From Ferruginibacter yonginensis (GTDB lineage Bacteria; Bacteroidota; Bacteroidia; Chitinophagales; Chitinophagaceae), in contig NZ_JBHSCZ010000001.1 of assembly GCF_042651465.1 (NCBI RefSeq), positions 1,116,001 through 1,180,000 of the forward strand: 64,000 nt of DNA, read 5' to 3'. This document shows positions 26,657 to 35,339 of the stretch, piece by piece (position 1 is the first letter of the stretch; each line of letters opens with the position of its first letter). The position numbers and the translations under genes were made by a program. The notes under the pieces were generated by a model. It searched no databases. It worked only from the letters and a program-made list of their open reading frames with translations, and was not told where the DNA came from.

Positions 26657-26669
26657 TTATAGTTAGATT

Positions 26670-27020
26670 ATGAAAAAAATCACAAAAATATTATTATTCA
26701 CTGTTTTGTTTGCGTTGCAAATGAATGTAACCTTTGCTGATAGAGGCGTTGGTAAGAATAAGAATAATAACAAAGTGGTGATTAATATCAAAACTACTAA
26801 CAACTTCAAATCTAACCTCAACTTCAATTTAAGAAACGGTATGAGTTATACCGGAAGTTTGAATACCAAAAATATGGTTAGTACCAATACTTATTCAAAC
26901 ACTTTTATTACCTACCAAAAAGGTAGTAGTGTGTACATATTACCTTACAAACAAAAGATTTTAGTAGCCGATGTTCGTCAAGGTTATACTGGTACAAAAT
27001 TGATTATTAAGGTTAACTAA
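26670..27020 (+). CDS. Small secreted protein of unknown function
   Basis: 116 aa with a signal peptide (MKKITKILLFTVLFALQMNVTFA, cleavage near 23). The mature part is basic and rich in asparagine, with beta-strand-like alternation, and ends in KLIIKVN. No domain is recognised. It has a well-formed promoter and a stop that almost abuts the convergent gene at 27022. Probably periplasmic or exported. Confidence 0.7.
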   Translation: MKKITKILLFTVLFALQMNVTFADRGVGKNKNNNKVVINIKTTNNFKSNLNFNLRNGMSYTGSLNTKNMVSTNTYSNTFITYQKGSSVYILPYKQKILVADVRQGYTGTKLIIKVN

Positions 27021-27021
27021 T

Positions 27022-27681
27022 TTATTCTCCTCTTTTTAATTGTTGGTTCTCTTCGTATGTCATGGTTCTAAATCCAGCTTTAGGAGCATCAAATTTTGAA
27101 GCTAAAATACCTTCAAAACTATATTTCAATAAACTATATTTAAAGTTTAAGTTGCCTGAAGATAATTCGTATTGTACTGGTAAACCTGGCAATTGGGGAA
27201 ATGCATTATTATAATTTTTATTAGCAATTATAATTGATGGGTCAAAATACACCGTGTATTGTTTACCATCAGCAGTGGCCACTGCCTTTTTACAGTTGTA
27301 GCCCAATATGTTGGTGGTATTATCATCAATCGTAAATTTCAAAGCACTGTTCGACTGATTTTTTTGTTCCCAATTGGCTTTTGTGGTAGTAATCATTAAT
27401 TTTTGACCGCTATACTCTTTTAAAATATAACCTGTACCGGTTTTGTTATCAAAAACGGTTGTTTCAGTACCTGGAGTGCTCACCATTTCTGTTCTACTTC
27501 TATCTTTTGTAACAAACAATGTAACGGTAGCACCATTTAAGGCGCTTGCTACTTGCTTTTCACCTTTAGTACTTTCAATGGCAATTTGATACGTTATTAC
27601 GCCTTCATTCATTATTTTTTGGGCAAATAAGCCAGTGGTTAAGCCACTTAAAATAATTGAATATGTAAATTTTTGGAACAT
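27022..27681 (-). CDS. Secreted protein, DUF4412/GLPGLI-like
   Basis: 219 aa with an N-terminal signal peptide (about 1-20, ending GLFAQK). The pattern - GVITYQIAIES, a short KDRSRTEMV strand, NILGYNCKKAVA, YTVYFDPSI, then FPQLPGLPVQYEL - is that of GLPGLI/DUF4412 proteins, which are periplasmic or envelope beta-rich proteins of Bacteroidota. The function is unknown. It ends 1 bp from the convergent small secreted protein gene. Confidence 0.75.
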   Translation of the reverse strand: MFQKFTYSIILSGLTTGLFAQKIMNEGVITYQIAIESTKGEKQVASALNGATVTLFVTKDRSRTEMVSTPGTETTVFDNKTGTGYILKEYSGQKLMITTTKANWEQKNQSNSALKFTIDDNTTNILGYNCKKAVATADGKQYTVYFDPSIIIANKNYNNAFPQLPGLPVQYELSSGNLNFKYSLLKYSFEGILASKFDAPKAGFRTMTYEENQQLKRGE

Positions 27682-27746
27682 AGTATTTGTTTATAATAAA
27701 GATAATAAAATAGTGTGCCGAAATACCTCCTAACTTGAATATAAAA

Positions 27747-27772
27747 AAGCTGCACTCATAAAAGTGCAGCTT
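27747..27772 (-). terminator. Terminator of yidC
   Basis: A perfect 10-bp stem, AAGCTGCACT (27747-27756) with AGTGCAGCTT (27763-27772), is followed leftward by a run of Ts. It lies 22 bp beyond the yidC stop. Confidence 0.88.
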
Positions 27773-27793
27773 CGTAACAATATTTTAACTTAA

Positions 27794-29656
27794 TTAGTTT
27801 TTATTGGTTTTGTTTTTCAGCTCTTGCAATTTACGTTGGCTCTCTTGCATTGCTTCAACCTTTTCTTGAATTTTTGATTTCTTTACAGGCTTCTTTCTAT
27901 TTTCATTGATTTGTGCTAAAATTTTATCGTGATCAATAACGTATTTCTGAATCACAATTTGCAATATCAATGTAATCGTATTTGATACAGTATAATACCA
28001 AGTTAACGCTGCAGGCAATTTATTGAACACACCTAGTAACAATACCGGGAAAATATAAGGCATGTACTTCATAAGCGGATTACTGTTATCCTGCATATTA
28101 CTCATGCTATAAATAGAAATCAATAAACTGGTAGCTACGGCTGTAAGTGTAAACAAACTTACATGGTCGCCATAAAAAGGCACTTCAAATGGTAATTTTA
28201 AAATAGAATCGTACGACGCTAAATCATTAGCCCATAAAAAGTTTTTACCTCGTAAATCGATGTTACTTTGAAAAAAGTAGTATAACGACATAAAAATAGG
28301 TATTTGTAACAATGCAGGTAAGCAACCACCTAAAGGACTCACCCCTGCGGTACGCCACAATTTCATTTGCTCCATGCTAAATGATTGTTGATCAAGCTGG
28401 CCTGTTTTGTCAGTAAACTTAGCTTTCAATGCATCTACTTCTGGCTTTAGCACTTTCATTTTAGCTCCACTCAAATAACTTTTGTATAAGATTGGCGAAG
28501 TAATTAAACGAATTAAAAGCGTTACTAACAAAATTACAATACCCATACTTGCAATGTTGTTTTGCAAGAAATCGAACACCGGTAATAAAAAGTAGCGATT
28601 GATATATTTTACAAAAGAGAAAATACCTGTACCATAAGGCACAATATTTTGTAATTGATTATCGTATTTTTTTAAGATGTTGTAATCGCTTGGTCCGTAA
28701 TAAAACTGTAAAGCTGTAGTAGCGTTTGCAGCAGCAGGTACAGCTACTTTTAAGTTAGCGGTTGTTCTAAATAAGTAGGTTGATGAATCAGCAGGTGTTT
28801 TCCATTCCATTGAACCTGATTCAAATTTAGTTTTGGCAATTAATGCAGCAATAAAAAATTGTTGTTTGGCCGCAACCCAATTAACGCTTTTGCTAAATGC
28901 CTTTGAATCGGGCTTTGCAGCGTATTCAAAATCAAAATTATCATTGGTAACAAAACAAACATGTGATTGTGTAAGTTCGTATTTGTGATCTTTTTCTACT
29001 TGACTTGCTTCTGATTGCCAGTTAATATTCATGGCATTTTGATCGAACCAATCATTACCTGTTGTAATAATATTTAAGTCGAGCATATATTCACCTGGCT
29101 TCAAAGTATATTGGTGCACCAATGATCTTGTACCTGATGTATCGCCTGTTTTAAATGATATGGTTTGACTATTATCAGCATTTTTGGTAACAGCAGTTGC
29201 TATGAAGTTGATGTTTTCTGTTTGTGCAGTACCCCCTATACCATTTTTAATAGCGTAAGAAAATTTATTGAAACTACCTGCTTGTAGTTGTACTAGGCTG
29301 CTATCGAATTTTTTATACTTTTTAAGTTCTACCAAAGTTGGTTGTGCGCCTTTAGTTGAAAAAGTAATTTTAACTACATCGTTTTCAATACTAACAGATT
29401 GAGGCTTTACGGTATCTTGCAAGAGGCCACTTGTTTGTTTTGCCAATTTTAAAGAATCCGCTTTTTGTGCATCAAGTTTTAGCGCCACTGAATCTACTTT
29501 TGGCTTTATTAAAGCCAATGAATCAGCTATACGTTTTGCAATAGCAGCTTGTTCTTTATCATAAGCTTGCTTGCTTTTACTGTTAATTACAAACATACCA
29601 ATGAGTAAAGCTCCAATTAAGCCAAACCCTATCAGTGTATTCCTATCCATTCCCAT
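27794..29656 (-). CDS. yidC: Membrane protein insertase YidC
   Basis: 620 aa from ATG 29656 (MGMDRNTLIG); an in-frame TTG at 29665 is less likely, and ATG 29650 is possible. YidC inserts inner-membrane proteins alone or with SecYEG. An N-terminal membrane anchor (about 7-25) is followed by the large periplasmic P1 domain (about 60-340) and a five-helix insertase core (about 360-585), including the PALLQIPIFMSLYYFF segment. The C-terminal tail is strongly basic and should bind ribosomes. Gram-negative-type architecture of full length. Confidence 0.96.
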   Translation of the reverse strand: MGMDRNTLIGFGLIGALLIGMFVINSKSKQAYDKEQAAIAKRIADSLALIKPKVDSVALKLDAQKADSLKLAKQTSGLLQDTVKPQSVSIENDVVKITFSTKGAQPTLVELKKYKKFDSSLVQLQAGSFNKFSYAIKNGIGGTAQTENINFIATAVTKNADNSQTISFKTGDTSGTRSLVHQYTLKPGEYMLDLNIITTGNDWFDQNAMNINWQSEASQVEKDHKYELTQSHVCFVTNDNFDFEYAAKPDSKAFSKSVNWVAAKQQFFIAALIAKTKFESGSMEWKTPADSSTYLFRTTANLKVAVPAAANATTALQFYYGPSDYNILKKYDNQLQNIVPYGTGIFSFVKYINRYFLLPVFDFLQNNIASMGIVILLVTLLIRLITSPILYKSYLSGAKMKVLKPEVDALKAKFTDKTGQLDQQSFSMEQMKLWRTAGVSPLGGCLPALLQIPIFMSLYYFFQSNIDLRGKNFLWANDLASYDSILKLPFEVPFYGDHVSLFTLTAVATSLLISIYSMSNMQDNSNPLMKYMPYIFPVLLLGVFNKLPAALTWYYTVSNTITLILQIVIQKYVIDHDKILAQINENRKKPVKKSKIQEKVEAMQESQRKLQELKNKTNKN

Positions 29657-29742
29657 TGTATTCAATTTTTATTTAAAACAGATCATGTGTTGTTCAAACA
29701 ATGATCCACTATTTATTTTTTGCCTTATTGGCATTATGGGTG

Positions 29743-29750
29743 CAAATGTA
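29743..29750 (-). promoter_or_regulatory. -7 promoter element of yidC
   Basis: On the minus strand the sequence is TACATTTG, an exact TAnnTTTG match, about 87 bp before the yidC ATG. I do not see a clear -33 TTTG at the right spacing. Confidence 0.5.
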
Positions 29751-29775
29751 GGTAAGTTTATGCTGTACTACCTAT

Positions 29776-29806
29776 AAAAAATGCCTTCTTTGTAGAAGGC
29801 ATTTTT
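29776..29806 (-). terminator. Terminator of rplY
   Basis: A perfect 12-bp stem (29776-29787 with 29795-29806) with A5/T5 ends lies 18 bp after the rplY stop. Confidence 0.9.
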
Positions 29807-29823
29807 AAGTTTATTTGGTGATA

Positions 29824-30414
29824 TTATTTTTTAGCACCTGCTTTTGCAGCATTTGCTTCTTCTTGTTTCAATTGACGTGTCATTGTTACAGAAGCAATAG
29901 GAATACGAGGTGAGTTCATAATTTCCATGTTTTCCGCTTTAATATCTTCTACACGAATGTTTTCGTTTAATTGTAAAGCAGTAATATCTACTTCGATATT
30001 TTCTCTTAAAAACTTAGGTAAAGTTTTAATTTTAACCGCTTTCATTTTAGTTACCAATTTACCACCGGCTTTAACACCTGCAGGTGTACCAACGTACTTT
30101 AATGGTAAAGTAGCAATTACTTTTTTATCATCTACTAATTCTAAAAAGTCAACATGCGTTAATACATCTGTTACTTTATCAAATTGTAAATCTTTCAAAA
30201 TACAAGTGTAGCTATTACCATCAACGGTAATTTTAGCTAACATAAATTCAGAAGTATACACGATACTTTTGAATGAAGATGCAGGAGCTGCAAAATTTAC
30301 TTCAGTTTTACCACCGTAAATTACACCCGGCACCAATTTCTGAGAGCGAATTTGGCGGGTGGCTTTTTTTCCGCTTTCGGTCCTCAGTTGTCCTTCGATG
30401 TTAATTGTTTTCAT
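29824..30414 (-). CDS. rplY: 50S ribosomal protein L25/general stress protein Ctc
   Basis: 196 aa, the long (TL5/Ctc) form that binds 5S rRNA. The N-terminal L25 domain (about 4-90) shows GQLRTESGKKATRQIRSQKLVPGVIYGG; the C-terminal beta domain (about 98-185) includes VPLKYVGTPAGVKAGG-like sequence and the INSPRIPIASV segment. The charged, alanine-rich tail ends in AKAGAKK. It lies 84 bp after prs on the same strand, a common pairing, and also has its own -7 element. Confidence 0.95.
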   Translation of the reverse strand: MKTINIEGQLRTESGKKATRQIRSQKLVPGVIYGGKTEVNFAAPASSFKSIVYTSEFMLAKITVDGNSYTCILKDLQFDKVTDVLTHVDFLELVDDKKVIATLPLKYVGTPAGVKAGGKLVTKMKAVKIKTLPKFLRENIEVDITALQLNENIRVEDIKAENMEIMNSPRIPIASVTMTRQLKQEEANAAKAGAKK

Positions 30415-30435
30415 TATCTAATTTTTTATGAGGTG

Positions 30436-30443
30436 CAAAAGTA
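30436..30443 (-). promoter_or_regulatory. -7 promoter element of rplY
   Basis: TACTTTTG on the minus strand fits TAnnTTTG exactly and lies 21 bp before the rplY ATG, inside the prs-rplY gap. Confidence 0.55.
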
Positions 30444-30498
30444 ATACATTACCTGCACATTTTGGCATTTATTTCAAAGTAATACAGTTCAATGACTA

Positions 30499-31452
30499 CT
30501 ATTTTGCGCCTCTAACCCTTCCACGAATAAACAAGCTGTTGATGCTTTTATTTTCGTAGGCATTACGTAAGGCTACTGCGAACAGTTCATCTACCGATAA
30601 TATTTTGATTTTATCGCAACCTGGTTTCACGGGTATAGTATCACACACCACCAATTCTTCTAACACACTGTTTTCGATATTTTCGTAAGCCTTACCACTT
30701 AAAACAGGGTGTGTACACAATGCTCTTACGCTTCTAGCACCTTTTTCTTTCATTAACCCAGCGCTTTTGGTAAGGGTACCGCCAGTATCGCAAATATCAT
30801 CTATCAATACAATATCTCTATCAGTAACATCGCCAATAACAACCATGCTGGCAATTTCGTTGGCTCTTTTACGGTGTTTGTCACAAATCACCATTTCACA
30901 TTCAAAGTAAGTGGCTATTTCTCTAATTCTGTTGGCGCTACCTACATCAGGTGCGGCAAAAGTAAGGTTTGCTAAATTTAAACTTTCAATATAAGGGATG
31001 AATATGGCGGAAGAATCGAGGTGATCAACAGGTATATCAAAATATCCTTGAATTTGCGGAGCATGTAAATCCATGGTTACTACCCTATCAGCACCAGCAG
31101 CAGTTAACATATTGGCTACTAATTTTGAGCCTATGGCCACCCTAGGCCTATCTTTTCTATCTTGCCTTGCAAAACCATAATATGGTATAACCGCAATCAC
31201 TTTGTAGGCAGATGCACGTTTTGCAGCATCAATCATCAACAATAATTCCATCAAATTATCTGATGGTGAGTAGGTGCTTTGAACTAAAAATACAAAGCGA
31301 CCTCTAATACTTTCTTGAAACTCAACTCCAATTTCGCCGTCGCTAAAACGTTGAATATTTACTTTACCCAAAGGTTCACCAAATTTTTTGGCTATTTTTT
31401 CAGCTAAGTATTGCGAACCCGTACCTGAAAAAATTTTTACGTTAGATTGCAT
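30499..31452 (-). CDS. prs: Ribose-phosphate pyrophosphokinase
   Basis: 317 aa. It makes PRPP from ribose 5-phosphate and ATP for nucleotide, histidine and tryptophan synthesis. Class I features are clear: FSDGEIGVEF near the start, the ATP-contact RQDRKDRPR segment, the MDLHAPQIQGYF histidine motif, and the PRPP-binding DIVLIDDICDTGGT. It diverges from radC across 68 bp and is followed by rplY. Confidence 0.98.
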   Translation of the reverse strand: MQSNVKIFSGTGSQYLAEKIAKKFGEPLGKVNIQRFSDGEIGVEFQESIRGRFVFLVQSTYSPSDNLMELLLMIDAAKRASAYKVIAVIPYYGFARQDRKDRPRVAIGSKLVANMLTAAGADRVVTMDLHAPQIQGYFDIPVDHLDSSAIFIPYIESLNLANLTFAAPDVGSANRIREIATYFECEMVICDKHRKRANEIASMVVIGDVTDRDIVLIDDICDTGGTLTKSAGLMKEKGARSVRALCTHPVLSGKAYENIENSVLEELVVCDTIPVKPGCDKIKILSVDELFAVALRNAYENKSINSLFIRGRVRGAK

Positions 31453-31520
31453 GAAAAAGTTTGTAAGATGATAAATATGCTGCGAAAATACACTTAGTTT
31501 GTGTTATTAATTTATACCCT

Positions 31521-32222
31521 ATGGAAAAATCTTCTAACAAAAATACCACCATTAAAAATTGGGCTATTGATGACAGGCCTAGAGAGAAATTAGAACAATT
31601 AGGTGCTGATAAATTAAGTAATTCGGAACTATTAGCTATCATCATCAATAATGGCAATACAGAAAAATCTGCACTTGATTTGGCCAAAGACATTTTGAAG
31701 TTGTGTAACGATGAACTAGATTTATTAGGCAAATTAACCTTAGCAGATTTACAAAAAATTAAAGGCATTGGTATTGCTAAAGCGGTACGTATTGCTGCGG
31801 CATTGGAGTTAGGCAATAGGCGTAATGCTGGTGATATTATCAATAAAATACAGTTTAAAAGTAGTGCTGATGTAGCTAAGTATTTGAGTTACCAATTAAA
31901 AGATAAGTTACATGAAGTATTTGCCGTACTATTTTTAAACCAAGCCAATAAAGTAAAAGCTTTTAAGATAATAAGTAGTGGTGGCATTACAGGTACTGTT
32001 GCTGACCCTCGGGTAATACTACGACATGCCATTGAAGAAAGTGCTACCAATTTAATACTATGCCACAATCACCCCTCTGGTAATTTAACACCAAGTAAGG
32101 CTGACCATGATATTACGCAGAAAATAAAACATGCTGCCAGTTTTTTAGATATAAAAGTACTCGACCATATCATTGTAAGTGATGAGGGTTATTACAGTTT
32201 TGCAGATGAAGGGTTGATATAA
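31521..32222 (+). CDS. radC: RadC family JAB-domain protein
   Basis: 233 aa. An N-terminal helix-hairpin-helix (about 70-95, LQKIKGIGIAKAVRI) precedes the JAB/MPN metalloprotease-like domain (about 110-233). Zinc ligands H182 and H184 (CHNHPSGNLTPS) and D195 are intact. Despite the name, a role in DNA repair is unproven; many homologues are tied to mobile elements, but this complete chromosomal copy is the standard one. It diverges from prs. Confidence 0.95.
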   Translation: MEKSSNKNTTIKNWAIDDRPREKLEQLGADKLSNSELLAIIINNGNTEKSALDLAKDILKLCNDELDLLGKLTLADLQKIKGIGIAKAVRIAAALELGNRRNAGDIINKIQFKSSADVAKYLSYQLKDKLHEVFAVLFLNQANKVKAFKIISSGGITGTVADPRVILRHAIEESATNLILCHNHPSGNLTPSKADHDITQKIKHAASFLDIKVLDHIIVSDEGYYSFADEGLI

Positions 32223-32224
32223 AA

Positions 32225-32252
32225 AAACTGATTTCATAGATGAAATCAGTTT
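32225..32252. terminator. Bidirectional terminator between radC and the DUF3467 gene
   Basis: A perfect 13-base inverted repeat (32225-32237 with 32240-32252) directly after the radC stop, flanked by A and T runs, serves both convergent genes. Confidence 0.85.
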
Positions 32253-32274
32253 ATAAAAATATTAAAAGCATTTG

Positions 32275-32586
32275 TTAAGCTTGACCAGCTGGGCCTCCGA
32301 AATTAAAAGGTATTTCAATAGCTTCTAAATCTTGGATGGTACCGTTTACTGCTTCAAATTTTTGTACATTTTCCACAATAGCTTTCATAAAGCGCTTTGC
32401 ATGAAAAGGGGTCATAATCAAACGGCTTTTTACTTTGCTTTTCGGCGCACCAGGCATTACATTGATATAGTCGAATACAAACTCAGCATGGCTGTGTGTA
32501 ATAATAGCCAAGTTAACGTAAGTACCCTCAGACATATCCTCTGAAATTTCGATATTTATTTGATTGGGTTGATTTTTATCAGACAT
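32275..32586 (-). CDS. DUF3467 family protein
   Basis: 103 aa, cytoplasmic, acidic N terminus. The core GTYVNLAIITHSHAEFVFDYINVMPG and SRLIMTPFHAKRFMKAIVENV matches DUF3467, a small family widespread in Bacteroidota with no known role. It lies alone between two hairpins, so it is its own transcript. Confidence 0.9.
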   Translation of the reverse strand: MSDKNQPNQINIEISEDMSEGTYVNLAIITHSHAEFVFDYINVMPGAPKSKVKSRLIMTPFHAKRFMKAIVENVQKFEAVNGTIQDLEAIEIPFNFGGPAGQA

Positions 32587-32610
32587 TGTTTGTATTTAAA
32601 ATTAGACAAA

Positions 32611-32641
32611 AAAAAGCTGCACGTTTTAACGTGCAGCTTTT
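32611..32641 (-). terminator. Terminator of the susC-susD-DUF1735 operon
   Basis: A 14-bp stem (32611-32625 with 32628-32641) with A-rich and T-rich ends lies 17 bp after the stop of the last gene of the operon. Confidence 0.88.
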
Positions 32642-32657
32642 AAATAATTATTTCAAA

Positions 32658-33689
32658 TTAAAAATAAATTTGATCAGGATCGTAACTAAACTCTTCAGAA
32701 ACTCTTACAGTTCTTGGTGTTACAACACCATTAATTGTAGTTGTTAAAGTGAAAGTATACTTCACTTTAAGCGTACGATTGTTGTTAGATGTGTAAACGA
32801 AAGCATTGACACCAGTAGGATCTAATGCTAAGTTCGTAATTGCGGTAGATGGCGCAGACAATGTACTTTGAGTAACAGCAGTTACTTGACCAGTAGCGTT
32901 TAATGTAAAACGTGGTCTGAAAAGAGCAGTACGTGCACCAGTTACTAGGTTGTTAACTTCTAAGTTAGGGTTTACTGCCCCTGCTAAAGCATATACATAC
33001 TGATCAGCATATTCAACTACATTAGGAGTTATTTCCATAAGATACTCCGTTTTTAAGTTGTTAATACCAAATTGGTTTGCTGGATCAACTACTGAACTTT
33101 TGTAAGTGTAATTAGCAGTGATATCAGATGCATTGAAAGTTGAAGTTAAGTTGAAGTTAAAATCAGAATAATTAATCCAAACATCAATATCACTGTCAAA
33201 AGATGATATAGCACCTTGATTTGCACTTGTTAATTTAAAATTAACTGCATAATCATCATTAACGTTTAAAGCAGCTTTGTTAACTGTAAAGAATACAGGG
33301 AAAACTATTAATGGATCTGTAGATGCAGGCACTGTAATATCAGTTACAGTAATTGCATTTGCAGGTAATGGTGAGAAACCTGGTAAATTGGTCATAGTAA
33401 CTTTTAATACTAATGGACCATTTAGCTTAGTTTCACGAGCTTGAGCGATTTTCAAAGTAAAAAACTTCACTGATTCAGTTGGTCTTTTAGTAAAATTAAA
33501 GTTCGCTACAGTATGATCATATCCAGCGCCGATGTTTTGTGCATCGGTATTGATATATGCTTTTTCTGAGATAGTAGTCAAAATTGACCCTTTATCATTT
33601 AGTAATCCACCTACATCTGATTTAGACTTTAAGCAAGAGCTAAAAGTGGCAATCATTGCGATGAATAAACTATATTTTATAAATTTCAT
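32658..33689 (-). CDS. DUF1735-like surface lipoprotein (SusE-like position)
   Basis: 343 aa with a lipoprotein signal; the lipobox cysteine is C19 (ATFSSC). Beta-strand-rich DUF1735-type sequence follows, including the NLPGFSPLPANAITVTDITVPASTD strand pair and an FTVNKAALNVNDDYAVNFKL segment. It is the third gene of a susC-susD-x operon, a place usually taken by surface glycan- or protein-binding lipoproteins. The ligand is unknown. No glycoside hydrolase or peptidase gene is adjacent. Confidence 0.75.
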   Translation of the reverse strand: MKFIKYSLFIAMIATFSSCLKSKSDVGGLLNDKGSILTTISEKAYINTDAQNIGAGYDHTVANFNFTKRPTESVKFFTLKIAQARETKLNGPLVLKVTMTNLPGFSPLPANAITVTDITVPASTDPLIVFPVFFTVNKAALNVNDDYAVNFKLTSANQGAISSFDSDIDVWINYSDFNFNLTSTFNASDITANYTYKSSVVDPANQFGINNLKTEYLMEITPNVVEYADQYVYALAGAVNPNLEVNNLVTGARTALFRPRFTLNATGQVTAVTQSTLSAPSTAITNLALDPTGVNAFVYTSNNNRTLKVKYTFTLTTTINGVVTPRTVRVSEEFSYDPDQIYF

Positions 33690-33715
33690 ATACTTTTTTA
33701 TTTATAGGTGATGAC

Positions 33716-35314
33716 TTAGTTAACGTCCCAGAATAATTTAGTTGTAAAACGATTGATATTTTGTGGAACATTCAATGAATTGTTATCAAACTCAGTTTGA
33801 GGGTATACATAACGAACTGGCTCAGGGTTAGAAGTAGATGCAGTAGTTCTCACACTTGCAGGAACCATTGTTACTACTGATTGACCAGAAACTTTTCTGT
33901 ATTCAGCCCATTGTTCTAAACCATTGATATGTGTTAATGACAACCATTTTTGTCTTAAAATAGCAGAACGACGTGCATCAGCTGTAGTAAAGCTAGCAAA
34001 AGCAACTGCAGGACGCAACAAATATCTATCGCAGAAACCGTCAGCTACAGCATTTGCAGCAGTACCTGCTGTTGAAGGCGCTGCCACTGTTCTGAAATGA
34101 GAACGAATACCAGTTTCATATAAAGTTTGTGCGGATGCACCATTTACGGTAGTATTATACTTAGCAGCATACTCTGCTTGTAAGAAGTAAGACTCAGCAG
34201 CTAACATTAACATACCTGCCCTTGTACCAAAACCTACTTGTACTTGGAAAGCACCGATAGGACTGCAAGATGCGGTTGCAAAACCAGAACCTGCTCCTAA
34301 TGGAACACCTACATAAGAAGCGACTGTTGCACCCGTACCAGTGATTGAAGTTGCAGCAGCATTACCAGTAAAAGTAGAACCTGATGGGTAAGCTAAACCT
34401 TGTAAACGGAAAGTATCAGCAGCACCAGTACCAGTTTTTAAGTAATTGATGACTACCGCATTCATTTTACGATATTGATAGTTACTTTGTACGTTGTTAA
34501 CTTCATTGTAACCAAAGTTAGCGTAGAAAGGGTTCAATTTTCCACTTATGTTTTGGTAACCAGGTTGAATTAAAACATTTGATGTTAAGAAACCATTGGC
34601 AGCACGGGTTGCAAATTTTTGTTGAATGTAAGCATCTCTTGTACCACCCATCATGCTTTGACGCATAAGGATTCTTAATTTCACTGTGTTCGCAAACTGT
34701 ATCCAACTAGTTTTGTTTAGCGCAAACATAATATCCTGTGATGTAAAATCAGTAGAAGTAGGCCATGTTTTACGAGCCATTCTGTCCATCGAGCTATCTA
34801 AACGATCAACTAAATCTTCATATATAGTTTGTTGGTTCGTGTATTTTGGAGTAATGTTACTTACACCTTTGAAAGCATCTGTATAAGGCACATCACCATA
34901 CATATCCACTAGTTGTTGGAATACATAACACTGCATTACATCAGCTGGTTCTTTCCAATAAGAAAAACCTGAAGCATCTGCATTTTTAATTACATAATCG
35001 TAATCAGCTAAGTTATCGAACAAACCACTAAAAGCATTATAATCAGCTGATGTGTACTCGTAAGTTTTATCATTACCACCACCTGTAAAGCTGGTGCTGT
35101 GAGCGTAAATACCCGTCCATGTTCCTGGAACAATTGTTACGTTGGTACTTGCTTGGTTACGGTAAGTTGTACCAAGTGCCCCCGTCATAATTAAATCAAC
35201 TTTTGGAACAAGGTTATTGTTTGGATCGTTATTTACATCTACAAACTTCTTACAACCTGTAAGGGCAACAAGCGCAAGTACTGTAGATGCTAATCCTATT
35301 TTAAATTTTTTCAT
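33716..35314 (-). CDS. SusD/RagB-like outer-membrane nutrient-binding lipoprotein
   Basis: 532 aa. The lipobox cysteine C21 (ALTGCKKF) is followed by VDVNNDPNN, a typical opening of the SusD-like_2 family. The remainder is the alpha-helical TPR-like fold with inserted loops of SusD. It caps the SusC barrel and delivers a substrate, often an oligosaccharide or peptide. It lies 25 bp after the SusC gene and 26 bp before the DUF1735 gene. Confidence 0.92.
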   Translation of the reverse strand: MKKFKIGLASTVLALVALTGCKKFVDVNNDPNNNLVPKVDLIMTGALGTTYRNQASTNVTIVPGTWTGIYAHSTSFTGGGNDKTYEYTSADYNAFSGLFDNLADYDYVIKNADASGFSYWKEPADVMQCYVFQQLVDMYGDVPYTDAFKGVSNITPKYTNQQTIYEDLVDRLDSSMDRMARKTWPTSTDFTSQDIMFALNKTSWIQFANTVKLRILMRQSMMGGTRDAYIQQKFATRAANGFLTSNVLIQPGYQNISGKLNPFYANFGYNEVNNVQSNYQYRKMNAVVINYLKTGTGAADTFRLQGLAYPSGSTFTGNAAATSITGTGATVASYVGVPLGAGSGFATASCSPIGAFQVQVGFGTRAGMLMLAAESYFLQAEYAAKYNTTVNGASAQTLYETGIRSHFRTVAAPSTAGTAANAVADGFCDRYLLRPAVAFASFTTADARRSAILRQKWLSLTHINGLEQWAEYRKVSGQSVVTMVPASVRTTASTSNPEPVRYVYPQTEFDNNSLNVPQNINRFTTKLFWDVN

Positions 35315-35339
35315 ATTTAATTTTTTTTAGATGTATTAA